From contig NW_024040817.1 of the NCBI RefSeq assembly GCF_014851395.1, positions 32,003,448-32,067,447 of the forward strand: a stretch of 64,000 nt of DNA, in the 5' to 3' direction. Made by a program: the position numbers and the translations under genes. Origin of the DNA: Micropterus salmoides (Eukaryota; Chordata; Actinopteri; Centrarchiformes; Centrarchidae). Below are positions 11,001 through 20,814 of this stretch, piece after piece. Below the pieces are notes generated by a model that did not search any database, was not told where the DNA came from, and worked only from the letters and a program-made list of their open reading frames with translations. Position 1 is the stretch's first letter; each line of letters starts with the position of its first letter.

Positions 11001-12420
11001 GCCCCTGGTTCCTTGTCAGCAGCCCGGCCAACACCTACTCCTAGCTCTCCAATGGCCTACTTTCAGCTGCTGGCCGACACCAGCTGCTAATCCTCGTGGC
11101 CAGGCTGACTCTTGCTCCCAGTTCTCCAAAGGCCTACATCAGCTCCTGGTACTCGGGCGCAGCTGACTCCTGTCCCTGGATCTCTGTTGGTGGCCATAGA
11201 TAGTAGTATTTTACTGGATGAAGCCACCCCACTTGGTTTGAATGGAAAGCAGTGAAGCCAGTTTTGGACCAATAATATACTACTACAGGGCCACTTCCTG
11301 TTGCGTCTACTGCGCATGATCGCGCAGCATAACCGTGGTTTAATGACGTAGAACGACTGCAGAAACACCGTAATTCTGGAAGCTGTATAAATGCGGCAAC
11401 AAAAAGTTTCAAGGCTCAGTGTGTTTGTCTGACTCGGATCGTCACTGATTAATCAACACACCTACAAGGTTCACCTGTTCCCGGGAGTTTATAATCTAAG
11501 CAATACAGTTACATCTCTCATGCGCCTGCCACGCACTGTAAGTTTGTACCTTTTTGTGTTCTTACAATAAAACCAGAATAAAACAATCCTGCTCTGTTTG
11601 GTGTTTCTGCTTCGGGGTCCAAGTCCCTGTTTTCCCTTGCCTGTACTGGGCGCTCGTGACACATGACCTCTTCTCTGGTGAAAGAGCTTTGGGTACTATA
11701 GCAAAACACTGAATTAACAGACAAAAACAAGACAAAACAATGCGTACCAACGCACACACACATCACACAAGGCAGCCATCCATGGTACCATCTCGATGGC
11801 ATGATATTATAATCTTTATTTGTAGAGCACTTTTCAAAAACAAGTTACAAAGTGCTTTAACAAGTGTAAAGACAATAATACCCAAGAGACAATAATACAA
11901 AAACAATACAAGATAAAAGCATGTATGGAATATGGATTTTATCAAGACAACAAGTAAACATGAAGGAAGTGTTGAGTTTGTATTGACAGCAAACAGCATC
12001 AACATAAATAAAACAGGAGCAGATCAGGAGATAGGGAGGCTGTATTACAAAATATATGCTGTAAATATAAAATTATTACCAATAAATACCTGGTTTTCTC
12101 TGCAGGCAACTTAAATAAAAGGCCTGGCAAGAGGACACACTGTTATACTCTTCAAAAGTTCGTTTTTTGACTATCAACATACAGTTAAACAGTTGTTAAA
12201 GAAAGTGAACCACAAATTCAAGAGAAAAACGACATGTATGAGCTATGAACAATTTTCAATAGGCCCTCCCCAAATGACCTTGTGGTTGAATACTGGATTT
12301 TAACATGAGATGACAGAATGAAGACACCACTGAAATGCCATTTTCTTGTAGTTTTAGTGGACTGAATTTTGAATTGTTCTCTCTTTTTCAGATCTTCAAG
12401 ATATTCCAGAGGATATCTGA
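841..12420 (+). CDS. arhgef2: arhgef2 (GEF-H1) 3' part, nine exons, 5' truncated by window
   Basis: Rho guanine nucleotide exchange factor 2 (GEF-H1) is a microtubule-associated activator of RhoA. The window holds nine exons (841-908, 2113-2301, 4288-4374, 4857-4903, 5901-5936, 6037-6087, 8638-8964, 9243-9405, 12392-12420) that join in frame to 331 residues plus stop. The product lies C-terminal to the DH-PH catalytic core, which must be upstream of the window. Recognisable GEF-H1 blocks in order are SREEFPLIETE, LQQKDREMLELLQERV, a TLVNLSVYLHALQ segment, the coiled coil ELALLQRQHSLLQEELLRL, an acidic LQDSSDLEVD stretch and a terminal DIPEDI. All introns are GT-AG and phases match. The tail stops right after DIPE, whereas the mammalian protein as I recall it continues; the basic RRRSLP-type 14-3-3/PAK site was not seen. 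ARHGEF18 or another family member is less likely because of the LIETE and QDIPE blocks. Confidence 0.9.
2035..2074 (+). repeat. (GT)20 microsatellite
   Basis: Uninterrupted GT dinucleotides directly upstream of the acceptor of the arhgef2 exon at 2113. Confidence 0.97.
2113..2301 (+). CDS. arhgef2: arhgef2 exon b
   Basis: 189 nt, phase 1 at both ends. Reads ADLQQKDREMLELLQERV, then a helix and the segment YLFRADTPQAPRAEKLLLDA, equivalent to the mammalian LFRSES..RGERLLQDA block. The acceptor (CACAG at 2108-2112) lies 38 bases after a (GT)20 array. Donor GTAACA at 2302. Confidence 0.9.
2551..3599. mobile_element. Non-autonomous DNA transposon with TTAA ends
   Basis: Starts TTAAAGGGATACT and ends AATCCCTTTAA, so perfect 9-base inverted ends TTAAAGGGA flank about 1.05 kb. 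TTAA at both outer edges fits a piggyBac-type target duplication with an AGGG.. terminus, though a longer terminal inverted repeat of another superfamily is possible. No transposase coding seen. Confidence 0.55.
3878..3942 (+). repeat. LINE 3'-end fragment with (GGAT)n tail
   Basis: A short degenerate copy of a fish repeat ending in GATGGATGGATGGATGG. A related, better preserved copy lies at 56234-56350. Confidence 0.55.
4288..4374 (+). CDS. arhgef2: arhgef2 exon c
   Basis: 87 nt. Reads VDRLSELLLGSS and ends HMEVVET plus one base. It corresponds to the REVEGLKDLL region of mammalian GEF-H1. Acceptor TTTTTCCACAG, donor GTGAGT at 4375. Confidence 0.85.
4857..4903 (+). CDS. arhgef2: arhgef2 exon d
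   Basis: 47 nt. Completes a Cys codon and reads DQDLFNGAHDYSAAK. Weak family similarity, but the acceptor (GCTCAG), donor (GTGAGC) and phase fit exactly between exons c and e. Confidence 0.75.
5280..5600. mobile_element. hAT-like element remnant
   Basis: Shares blocks with the left part of the element at 16946: GGAAGCCGC.TCAA.CAGCAC, GTCAGACACAGAAC, TTTTCAAAATAAA and AATAAACACAGTTAAA. Terminal repeats are missing, so it is a truncated relative. Confidence 0.45.
5901..5936 (+). CDS. arhgef2: arhgef2 exon e (36 nt)
   Basis: Short phase-0 exon reading GCMRNQDKPPPT with acceptor CTAAAG and donor GTGAGT. It sits where mammalian GEF-H1 has a low-complexity RDRNGNQLRSP linker. Being 36 nt and phase 0 at both ends, it could be skipped without a frameshift. 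Confidence 0.72.
6037..6087 (+). CDS. arhgef2: arhgef2 exon f
   Basis: 51 nt, phase 0. Reads EIYQTLVNLSVYLHALQ, matching the ALQRLVNLYGLLHGLQ helix of GEF-H1. Acceptor TTTGACAG, donor GTGAGT at 6088. Confidence 0.88.
6371..6537 (+). mobile_element. tRNA-derived SINE, truncated
   Basis: Carries the GGTGGCTGTGGCT head, a degenerate B-box region and the GTGTCCTTGGGCAAGATAC segment shared with copies at 13508, 30666, 31312 and 55754. The 3' tail is missing. Confidence 0.7.
6550..7190 (+). pseudogene. LINE ORF2 fragment (endonuclease-RT linker)
   Basis: Translated pieces read FTRRRGSLPWLNNDIRQLM, a region with stops, then an open segment at 6900-7190 containing VEELAQNF and KIINKLNNLKSKD.FGLD. 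This resembles the segment before the reverse transcriptase of fish CR1/L2-type LINEs. Several stops and frameshifts show that it is dead. Confidence 0.65.
7370..7475. repeat. Imperfect inverted repeat (hairpin MITE)
   Basis: CTCCCTGCTCCAAAACAGCTGATT is answered by AATCAGCTGTGTTGAAGCAGGGAG about 40 bases later, forming a stem of about 24 bases. The following GGGAAACACTG motif is typical of a common fish repeat. Confidence 0.6.
8000..8160. repeat. hAT-type MITE fragment
   Basis: Begins CAGTGTTGGGCAAGTTACT and is followed by repeated TATTACTAGTAACTT-type sequence, characteristic of non-autonomous hAT ends in fish. The other terminus is not clear. Confidence 0.4.
8638..8964 (+). CDS. arhgef2: arhgef2 exon g, coiled coil
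   Basis: 327 nt (109 codons), phase 0. Begins GAIIKQDSILELLLQ (mammalian AAVAQQDTLME), passes a Gly/Arg/Trp linker, then the coiled coil from ELALLQRQHSLLQEE to ERQVRHMK, followed by a non-helical ASQQLGEQSFQ end. Acceptor CCCTGCAG, donor GTAAGG at 8965. This is the strongest single piece of evidence for GEF-H1. Confidence 0.93.
9243..9405 (+). CDS. arhgef2: arhgef2 exon h, acidic tail
   Basis: 163 nt. Ser/Thr-rich and acidic: LQDSSDLEVD followed by SDDDDGTASESSK. The LQDSSD core matches the mammalian LQDSSDPDTGSEEE region. Donor GTCAGA at 9406. Confidence 0.85.
9660..9765. repeat. AT- and GT-rich simple repeats
   Basis: Two (GT)n tracts with a (TA)n tract and AAATAAATA-rich sequence between them, within arhgef2 intron h. 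Confidence 0.9.
10266..10962 (-). pseudogene. Tc1/mariner transposase, 3' half
   Basis: The terminal sequence CAGTATCTCACAAAAGTGAG at 10268 is a fish Tc1-like inverted repeat. On the minus strand the C-terminal half of a DDE transposase is readable: SAAGTGELQVIEGT, FQHDNDPKRTSKTT, then SPDINPVEHLWGILKRKVEE (catalytic D and E). A frameshift separates this from the terminal HQLGDVIMEEWKRTPVATC piece. The N-terminal half and the second inverted repeat are absent. Confidence 0.9.
10963..11190. repeat. Diverged minisatellite-like tandem repeat
   Basis: Several degenerate units of the pattern CTCCTGGCTCTCC..GGCC.ACATCAGC with variable spacing of about 36-60 bases. Each repeats a TCCTRGYTCTCC core followed by GGCCAACA- or GGCCGACA-type words. 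Confidence 0.45.
11184..11661 (+). mobile_element. Candidate solo LTR (gypsy-like)
   Basis: Contains a TATA box (TATAAAT at 11386), then about 180 bases later two AATAAA hexamers (11566, 11577), a GT/T-rich downstream segment, and ends GGCGCTCGTGACA. This promoter-polyA-CA order is LTR-like. The 5' boundary and target duplication were not resolved, and no internal coding follows. Confidence 0.5.
11805..11900 (-). repeat. LINE/SINE 3' tail fragment
   Basis: TTATTTGTAGAGCACTTTTC..AAGTGCTTTAA is a common fish retroposon tail in minus orientation. A related fragment lies at 54180-54235. Confidence 0.45.
12392..12420 (+). CDS. arhgef2: arhgef2 terminal coding exon
   Basis: 29 coding nt: completes Asp, then LQDIPEDI and TGA at 12418-12420. 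It has a strong acceptor (CTCTTTTTCAG) and the correct phase. It matches the MQDIPEE motif near the mammalian C-terminus. Confidence 0.82.
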
Positions 12421-12670
12421 TCCTCGGCATGTTTCACAGTGTTAATGACCTTAGAGCTACAATTGATTCTAATGTAACTTGACTGCAACAATACGCATGT
12501 CTATCTTTTCTGCAAGTCTTCATGTTTATTTAGCTGCTTTACTTTTGAGTGTTTGGCTTGTGACAGTAGTTGTTTTAGTTTTCAGTTATGCTTTTGAATG
12601 TTTGGATTTATGATTTCATTGCATCATTTGGTCAAAGGGTCGAGAAAAGATTTGACTAAATGAACATCAG

Positions 12671-12880
12671 AGGCCTGTATTACGAAGCAGGATTTGAGCT
12701 TAGCAAGATAACCCTGAGCTTTTAGTACCATGATTGTGGTTCTTCTTCTTCTTACCAGGGGAGATCGCCATGGTATCTTATGCTGAACAGCTAACCTGCT
12801 CCAAAGCAGGTTATGTTCCAGATAAGAGATCGACTCTATAAAAGCACCAGCTACTGACCAATCAGCTCTCTTAGAAAATG
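12671..12880 (+). mobile_element. Repeat family A, plus copy
   Basis: Starts GGCCTGTATTACGAAGCAGG and carries GGTATCTTATGCTGAACRGCTAAC and a CTCTATAAAAGCACC end. A second copy lies inverted at 38905-39092. Probably a non-autonomous DNA transposon; the superfamily was not determined. Confidence 0.55.
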
Positions 12881-13507
12881 ACTTAGAAGATCCCTCAGAT
12901 TGTTTTATAGGCGGCTTTTATGGTTGCTGTGGTGATGCTGACAAACTTTTGTATAGCGATATAATCCTACATAGACTGATTGAAGCAGGCTACTGAAGCC
13001 TTGTAGGCTACTACTTGTTGTAGTCTTTTAAGATATGACATCAAGCCTACTTACCGCTTTGAAATGTGTTTTATATTTTTTATTTGCTCCCAAGTCCGTC
13101 TCACACACATGCAATGTTTGGAACATTTTTTAGTGCATTAAAGAAATGAATCTGATTTTTGAAGTGATGAGAAGTTTAAAAGTGAGTTGGAACAATCATT
13201 TATTCAGTGCCCTAGGCTTTTAATGCGGAAACGCCGATACACAGCTGAGCTGAAAGAATAAGGCTAAAATTGTCTCACACGCTGTAAGAACACATCAAAT
13301 CAATGCATTCATATTACAGGCTACGCCTGTTCGTTTAGGCCTTCATACTGTCGGCAATTTTATGTCTTTCTGCATGTGTTACTCAGACTGTTTCTTGCAA
13401 TTGCTCATCTCCTGCAAACACCACCTTTTTCATGTGAACATGCTTACGGCTGGATTGGGAAACCCTGAGTTTACTTACCGAGTTGATAACCAGCTTTGTG
13501 TGTCTGC

Positions 13508-13702
13508 TTGTGGCTCAGGAGGTAGAGCGGGTTGGCCGTTAATCGGAAGGTTGGCGGTTCAATCCCTGGCTCCCCCTGGCTGCATGTCGAAGTGTCCTTG
13601 GGCAAGATACCCCGAATTGAGTGTATGAATGTGTATGACTAGTGTAGAAGCGCTTTGAGTGGTTGAAAAGGCTAGAAAGGCGCTATACAAATACGGGGCA
13701 TT
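13508..13702 (+). mobile_element. tRNA-derived SINE
   Basis: Has an A box-like TGGCTCAGGAGG (13511) and a perfect B box GGTTCAATCCC (13556), then GTCCTTGGGCAAGATAC and a LINE-like tail GCGCTTTGAGTGGT..AAAGGCGCTATACAAATAC. The most complete plus-strand copy in the window. Confidence 0.8.
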
Positions 13703-14100
13703 TATCGATCGCGATTGTTAGGGTCTTCATCTTGGGTATGTTGAACTTGCTTCGTGGTACAGACCCCGGGACTGACGTTAGGGCAGCTACTGTTTTCAGC
13801 ATTTGTTATCTTCAATTGTTTTTATGTTGTGTTGTATAATGAATCAAATTCATGTCAAGCAAGTAGGGCTCATTATTTCCTTCATTAGTTATTTAGTTTG
13901 CTGAAAAGAATAACACAAAAAGCCGAGTGAAAACAACCTGTGCTGAAATTTTAGAAAAATAAAAATGACCTGCAATAAATCCTGCTTTACAATACCTATA
14001 ATATTCAGGTTTTATTTAGACTGTGTTAGAGAGATACTGATCTGTCTTTAGTAAAACTATAAAATCTGCCAAATTTATGTGAATAAAGCTTTGCCAAGTA

Positions 14101-15410
14101 TTTACTCAGTCTCATATAAACTCCAGTATGCTTGTCTGATGGATTTATCACAGACACATGCTGTACAATGCAAATGAAAAGAAAGGATTTTGTAATAACT
14201 TTAGTTGAAAGATCTATACTCTATTTATAAGATCTCAAGTAGAAGTTGAAACTACTAAAAAATAATGACTGTGTCAGTCACTCATGAAAGATTTTACACT
14301 AAACAACACTGAAACCTGATCACAGTCTGTCAAGGCTTCTAATAGTAATGTTACTCTGCAGATCAAGAAAATACTTTTTACCCCCTCTCCTCACATTTTA
14401 GTTTTATAGCACTGATTATAATATTTCTATAATAACGTATCAACTGACAATGTGAAAACAGTGTGAAAATGTGAATGTGATCACTAGTTGTGATGAACCT
14501 ACTGATATCAATCACCTGAAACTTTAGCTCCCCTTTACGGAGCTACAGCTACTACAGAGTGGGCCGGCCCACAACATTACTGTTCTGGTTCACTCTCACT
14601 GCTTTCATAGTTAAAGAGCCATGATATTTCCCTCAGGGGGTGGTAGAGACCACAAACGAGTCCCTTTACGATTCTCATATTCTCCTGGAAAAGCAGTCCC
14701 TCAAAATAAACAAAATCTAATTTTTCATTGTCTTCCACTTTTGTCTCTAACAGCAGCCCTAAAACCTGTTAGTTTGAAATGACTGTTACAAGAAAGACTC
14801 ATAGCTTAGTTTTCTGATGCACCACTGCTGTGGTTAAGGGGTTGTTAGGTATAGTACTTGTTTAGGGTTGGGAAATGGTTATCATTGACTGTTGGTAAGA
14901 GTTGAGACAAACAGTTGCCTCCCATGTCAAAGTGACAGACTTTGTTGTCCCATCATGGAAGTGTCAAAATGGGATATTAATTTGATTAGTCTTATCAAGT
15001 CATAATAGATTTTTGTGATAATCATTTGCTATAATTGTTTTGGTTTTTGGGCACAAATTATAATATTTAGAGTCCAGCATTATGCAAACTTCGCCTTCCT
15101 CTGTTGATAACATAATCTAGAAATTGTTAATATAATCTATAATTTGGACGGATCTATTGTTTTACACACTTGTAGACATAACAGCACTGTTGTGATTTTA
15201 AAAGGAGCCAGATGATGGTGGGCTCTCATCTCTGAAGCAACAGCAGTCTTAGAGGGGCTTAATATTTTTTGGTAAAGAAATAGTAGTTCAGTGGTCTGTT
15301 TGACTTTTTGCATGGTTTTAAACCCGTCTTAACTGACTTCAAGATCTGTCCACCCTAGCTTTACTGTGTTTTCTTTAACTATTTTTATTGTATGTTAGGA
15401 TCGGCTGATT
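14101..15410. other. Intergenic, nothing recognised
   Basis: AT-rich sequence with no conserved coding, no repeat family recognised and no long open frame. Confidence 0.5.
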
Positions 15411-15413
15411 GTG

Positions 15414-15414
<1 letters not shown>

Positions 15415-15489
<75 letters not shown>

Positions 15490-15494
15490 GTCTG

Positions 15495-15573
<79 letters not shown>
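15415..15573 (+). repeat. (TCTA)n tetranucleotide microsatellite
   Basis: About 160 bases of TCTA units with an interrupting block of TCTG units near 15460-15500. The open frame across it is a repeat artefact. Confidence 0.97.
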
Positions 15574-15575
<2 letters not shown>

Positions 15576-16260
15576 ATCCTCAGGATATAGCTTTTCAGTG
15601 CATTTTAAATGTAAATATGTGGGAAAGTGGTTTGAATGTTGACTTATGCAAATGTTTGTGTGGCTGCAAAATTATTTTCTTGACTTCAGAATGTTCCAAC
15701 TGTACGTCTGCTTTTCTGATTTGAATGTATTTTAGACTACAATCTCAGTGATACCACTCTGAAATCTGATAGCAACTTTTGTTAGCTAAAAAGGCAGGGC
15801 TAGTACAATTTTTGATGGCAAATAATGTTCAAAGCCAACATAATGTCGAAAGGAATGAAATACTATAAGCAGATGAGGTATTATATATACTGTATTTCTC
15901 AGTGACAGTGTGAGGCCTAACATAAAACAAGAATGTAATAACTTTTGCACACCCTTTTGGCATTCATGTGAATTGTATTACTACATAAAATAATAAAAAA
16001 AATTAAATCAAAATGTATTGTCTATTGTATTGTGTTGATTTCCTAGTTGGATTTATCGAAGCAGATAGTACAAACAGCACCATGCAGTGGATCACCAGCA
16101 AAAGTCTGTAATCTTTTATAATGTCTTATCCAGCTTCTGCAGGCATCTGCTGTGATGTCCTCACATGCTGCATCCATGGCAGCCAGCAGGGTTATATGAG
16201 CATGTGACTCACTTTATCCCAAATTACCACATACTTTGTTAAATTTTTTTAAATCAGACC
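15574..16260. other. Intergenic, nothing recognised
   Basis: Low-complexity AT-rich sequence without a supported feature. Confidence 0.5.
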
Positions 16261-16264
16261 TCTG

Positions 16265-16591
16265 TCATAATCCAGGATGAGAGGGGTCTCTGTAGAGGGC
16301 GTCTAAGAAGGTGAGGATACGCTGTGTGTTGTATGGCCCTATAATGGGAATATTAGTTAGCACACCGTGCTCTGAAATAGCAGCACACAGAGGGATATTC
16401 CTTCCCCGTTGGGCTGGCACATCAACAGTATCTCTTTGGGCAATGAGATTTTGACCACGTCTTCTGCCTTTGGCCAGGTTACAGTTTTCTTCTGTCGCTA
16501 TGGTACTATTCACACAAGTATGTGGTAACATTTCAGCACTCTTAGCACAAAAAACCTCCAGAAAATCAACAAAATACATTTTTGTGTACAT
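16265..16591 (-). pseudogene. IS630/Tc1-like transposase fragment
   Basis: The minus-strand open frame contains AKGRRRGQNLIAQRDTVDVP and CAAISEHGVLTNIPIIGPYN, matching the central DDE region of a multicopy fish IS630-like transposase. The expected VDEAGFNL block is altered to VDFLEVF.., suggesting local frame damage. No N-terminus or inverted repeats seen. Confidence 0.75.
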
Positions 16592-17138
16592 CTGACATTA
16601 ACAGAGTACAACAAAAACATGTAGAAAGACATGTTTCACATTGAAATACATTTTTGTTCATACTAAGTACATAATTTTGGATAACATTTTCTTCTCTAGT
16701 GTTAAATAACTTTTTACTGTCACTATGTTCATTGTTCCTAATTCATCATCGATGAAACATTTGCTTAATATACATGTATGTATTGTTGTTTCATTTGGCT
16801 GTTCAGATTCAAAACTTCAGAATCACCACCCTAAGGAGTCAGATTTTCACTGTATGTGACATCAGGGGGATCCAAACCCACAACCTTAGTGCTTAGTGCT
16901 CTAACAAACAGACCCACAAAGGACCACTGCAATGATTACAGTATACTAGGGCTGAATGATTTGGGGAAAAAATCTACTTGCAATTTTTCTGCCAGATATT
17001 GCAGATATGATTCGATTTGCGATTATTTTAATTTCAGTATTCACAGCCAGCCTATTTTTGATGGAAGCCGCATCAAGCAGCACAGGCAGAAAGTCAGACA
17101 CAGAACAACATAGAGAATCTGGTCGATTTTCAAAATAA

Positions 17139-18905
17139 ATTCAGAATCTGCTTTGTCAGAATCAGCTTTATTTGTCAGGTATGTGTACACATACGCGGAA
17201 TTTGACTCTGAATTGAGAGTATAGAGAACACATATATACACACCATAAACAAAACAGACAGATTAAGACAATAGTGCAATGAGCAGAGTGCAAAGGATGC
17301 AGGAGTAAATTATTATTACCATTATAATGTACATGTCGGAGGTGGATGTGATATACAGGTGCACATACACATACATGCATATACTGTATGTACACAGTGT
17401 GATGAGTGCAAAGAATGCTGGAATAAATAAGTATTATGTGCAGTGTTATGTACATGAGGTATGTGGATTTGGTATACAGTATATACAATTTACAAATATA
17501 ACAGTATGAACACCTCTGAAATAGAGAATGATGAATAAATAATAAGTGGTAACCAGAAAACAGGTGGCTGATTAGAGGCAGAGTTACTGGGTTATTGCAC
17601 GGGAGTTGTTCCTGACACTGTTGTCAGAGTCAGCTGTTCATCAGAGTGATGGCTTGTGGGAAGAAACTGTTCCTGAGTCTATTGGTTTTGGCGTACAGTG
17701 TTCTGTAGCCTGACTCTAGAAAAAAAAGTCCTGAATGGAGGGCAGGTTGGCACTAATGATTTTTTCTGCAGTCCTGACTGTCCGTTGTAGTCTGCTCCTG
17801 TCCTTTTTGGTGGCAGATCCAAACCAGACAGTGATGGAGGTGCAGAGGACAGACTGGATGATGGCTGTGTAGAAGTGGATCAGCAGCTCCTTAGGCAGGT
17901 TGAGCTTCCTGAGCTGGCGTAGGAAGTACATCCTCTGCTGGGCCTTCTTGATGATGGTGTCAGTGTTGGGCTCCCACTTCAGGTCCTGGGAAATAGTGGA
18001 ACCCAGAAATCTGAAGGATTCCACAGCATACACAGGGCTGTTGAGTATGGTGATGGGGGGCAAAGTGTGTGTGTGTGTGTGTGTGTGGGGGGGGGGGCGA
18101 CTCGTCACCGTCCCAGATGAGGCAGATGACCGTTGTGTCATCAGAAAACTTCAGGAGTTTGACAGATGGGTCCCCTGAGGTGCAGTTGTTGGTGTAGAGG
18201 GAGAAGAGCAGTGGGGAGAGCACACACCCCTGGGGGGCGCCAGTGCTGGTAGTCCGGGGGCTGGATGTGATGTTCCCCAGCCTCACCTGCTGACTCCTGT
18301 CAGTCAGGAAGTCTGTGATCCACTGACAGGTGGAGGCTGGCACAGTGAGCTGGGTGAGTTTGGTGCCGAGGATGTCCGGGATGATGGTGTTGAACGCCGA
18401 GATGAAGTCCACGAACAGGATCCTTACATAGCGTGTGAGTGAGTGTGAGTGTGAAGCAGGAGGGAACTTCACACAGCTCCAGTGATCTGTTAAAGATCTG
18501 TATGAAGATGGGGGCCAGCTGGTCTGCACAGATTTCAGGCAGGATGGTGACACACCGTTGGGGCCAGGAGCCTTCCAGATCTTCTGCCTCTGGAAGAGCT
18601 GGCGCACATCCTCTTCACAAATCATGAGTGCAGGTGAGGGGTTGGAGAGGGGGAGTGAGAGCGTGGCAGTCGGGGAAGGTGACTATTTGAAGATGATGTT
18701 GGAGTGGGGGAGAGGTGTGACTGTGGGCTTCGCAAACCTACAATAGAAACCATTCAACTCATCAGCCAGTCATTGAGTACCAGCAGTGTTGGGGGATGGT
18801 CTCCTGTAGTTTCTAAGTGTCTGCAGGCCTCTCACACTGACGCAGGGTCGCTGGCTGTGAAGCTGTTTCCTAGCTTCTCAGCGTAGCTCCTGTGCAGACT
18901 CCCGA
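17139..18905 (-). pseudogene. Rex/CR1-like LINE, 5' truncated, frameshifted
   Basis: Minus-strand reverse transcriptase in two frames. 17960-18625 includes KAPGPNGVSPSCLKSV, FVDFISAFNTI, GAPQGCVLSPLLFSLYTNN and FSDDTTVI (YADD box as FSDD). 17716-18141 continues with VESFRFLGSTISQDLKWE, KKAQQRMYFLRQLRK and RLQRTVRTAEKI. A (GT)n/(G)n expansion at 18068-18098 sits at the frame change. The 3' end is the CAGAATCAGCTTTATT-type tail near 17157. No endonuclease domain. Confidence 0.85.
18068..18098 (+). repeat. (GT)n followed by (G)n
   Basis: Simple repeat inside the LINE fragment, at the point where its reading frame breaks. Confidence 0.9.
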
Positions 18906-18962
18906 TCATATCTCAACAATAAACACAGTTAAAGCAGACAAAAAAGAAACAATCTAACCATG

Positions 18963-20740
18963 TAATTCAATTCAATTCAATTCAATTTTATTTATATCGC
19001 GCCAAATCACAACAACAGTTATCTCACAGCGCTTTTCATAAAAGAGCAGGTCTAGACCGTACTCTATGATGCTATTTACAGAAGCCCAACAGTTCCCACC
19101 AAGAGCGGCACTAGGCGACAGAGGCAAGGAAAAACTTCCTTTTAAGAGGCAGAAACCTCGAGCAGAACCATGGCTCAGGGTGGGCGGCCATCTGCCTCGA
19201 CCGGTTGGGGGTGAGAGAGAGGGAGAGAGAGAGAGAGAGCAGGAGAGGAACAGAGAGAAAAAGAGACAGATGGAAGGAGAGAGAGAGGGGAGGGAGGCAG
19301 CCTACACAATATACACAATATATACACACAGAGGTACAGACAGTAAAGGTGATGTTGCTATAGAGTAAATGAAAAATGGTACAGATATTTATAGTAGTGT
19401 TAATGATAATAATCGTAATGTTAATGATAATAATAACAATAATAACAATAGGACTAGTAACAATAGTTGTAGCAGAGGGTGACGAGCAGGAACACGGGGC
19501 AAGCAGGTGACCCGCAGCCACAGATCCAGACTCCACAGCTCCAGAGCCAGAAACACCTGCAGGAAGTGATAGGAGAGAGGAGAGGGACGAGAAAGCACAA
19601 GACTACCAGAAAGGGGAGAAGTTGTGTTAGTAACATGCAATAATGGGATGAGGTTGAATACAGAGGGAGAGAAAGAAGAGGAGAGAGGAGCTCAGTGCAT
19701 CATGGGAAATCCCCCGGCAGTCTAGGCCTATAGCAGCATAACTAAGGGATGGTTCAGGACTCACCTGAGCCAGCCCTAACTATAAGCTTTATCAAAGAGG
19801 AAAGTCTTAAGCCTACTCTTAAATGTGGAGATGGTGTCTGCCTCCTGAACCCAAACTGGAACCTGGTTCCACAGGAGAGGAGCTTGATAGCTGAACGCTC
19901 TGGCTCCTAGTCTACTTTTGGAGACTCTAGGAACCACAAGTAACCCTGCATTCTGGGAGCGCAGTGCTCTGGTGGGGTAGTAAGGTACTATGAGCTCTTT
20001 AAGATAAGATGGTGCCTGACCATTAAGAGCTTTGTAGGTAAGAAGAATGATTTTAAATTCTATTCTGGATTTTACTGGAAGCCAATGCAGAGAAGCTAAA
20101 ACAGGAGAAATATGATCTCTTTTCCTGGTTCCTGTCAGAACACGTGCTGCAGCATTCTGGATCAGCTGAAGAGTCTTAATGGACTTTTTCGAGCAGCCTG
20201 ATAATAAGGAATTGCAGTAATCCAGCCTAGAAGTAACAAATGCATGGACTAGTTTTTCTGCATCATTTTTGAACAGGATTTTCCTAATTTTCGCAATATT
20301 ACGTAGGTGAAAAAAGGCGGTCCTTGAAATTTGCTTAATGTGAGACTTCACAGTGGTGCTGGAGGCCAGGGGCGATGCCATCAAGGGAAACTATATCTTT
20401 AGATAATGCGTCACGGAGGTGCTTAGGCCCCAGAACAATAAATTCAGTTTTATCTGAATTTAACATTAGAAAATTACAGGTCATCCAGATTTTAACATCC
20501 TGAAGGCACATTTGAAGTTTAGCTAACTGATTAGTTTCATCTGGCTTGATCGATAGATATAACTGAGTATCATCTGCATAACAATGAAAGTTTATGGAAT
20601 ATTTCCTGATAATATTGCCTAAAGGAAGCATATATAAAGTGAAGAGGATTGGTTCGAGGACAGATCCTTGAGGATTGGTGAGTACGACCGTAACAGGAAG
20701 CGCATGGCGCTTGTGATTGGCAAGCAGGTCTGTCACATGA
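18963..20740 (-). pseudogene. L2 LINE, 5' truncated, with 3'UTR
   Basis: The minus-strand RT includes NPQGSVLEPILFTLYMLPLG and an intact YADDTQLYLS box (20335-20736). After a frameshift it continues as STTVKSHIKQISRTAFFHLR, SRLDYCNSLLSG, NAAARVLTGTRKRDHI, LHWLPVKSRIEFKI and LKTFLFDKAYS (19776-20384). This is the typical L2 RT C-terminus. A 3'UTR with (CT)-rich and (AAT)-rich tracts follows down to a (GAATT)n tail at 18965-18990. The 5' half, including the endonuclease, is absent. Confidence 0.9.
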
Positions 20741-20814
20741 ATCTGTTACTGAATGACTGTTTCAAACAAGTCAGATGTATAATTAACCTACACTTTATTA
20801 ATTATACTAATTAA

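Larger units (their letters stand above)
12421..14100 (+). other. arhgef2: arhgef2 candidate 3'UTR and polyadenylation region
   Basis: No AATAAA occurs in the first 1.5 kb after the stop. AATAAA hexamers lie at 13958-13963, 13974-13979 and 14082-14087. If these are used, the 3'UTR would include the repeat at 12671-12880 and the SINE at 13508-13702. This is an inference; a shorter UTR with a variant signal is possible. Confidence 0.4.

Noticed and set aside
13508..13702. Possible tRNA gene because of A and B boxes
   Set aside because: No cloverleaf or acceptor stem; five dispersed copies share a LINE-like tail, so it is a SINE.
15415..15573. CRISPR-like array
   Set aside because: A tetranucleotide microsatellite without spacers, in a vertebrate genome.
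15392..15724. 110-codon frame of repeated YLSI
   Set aside because: Produced by the (TCTA)n microsatellite.
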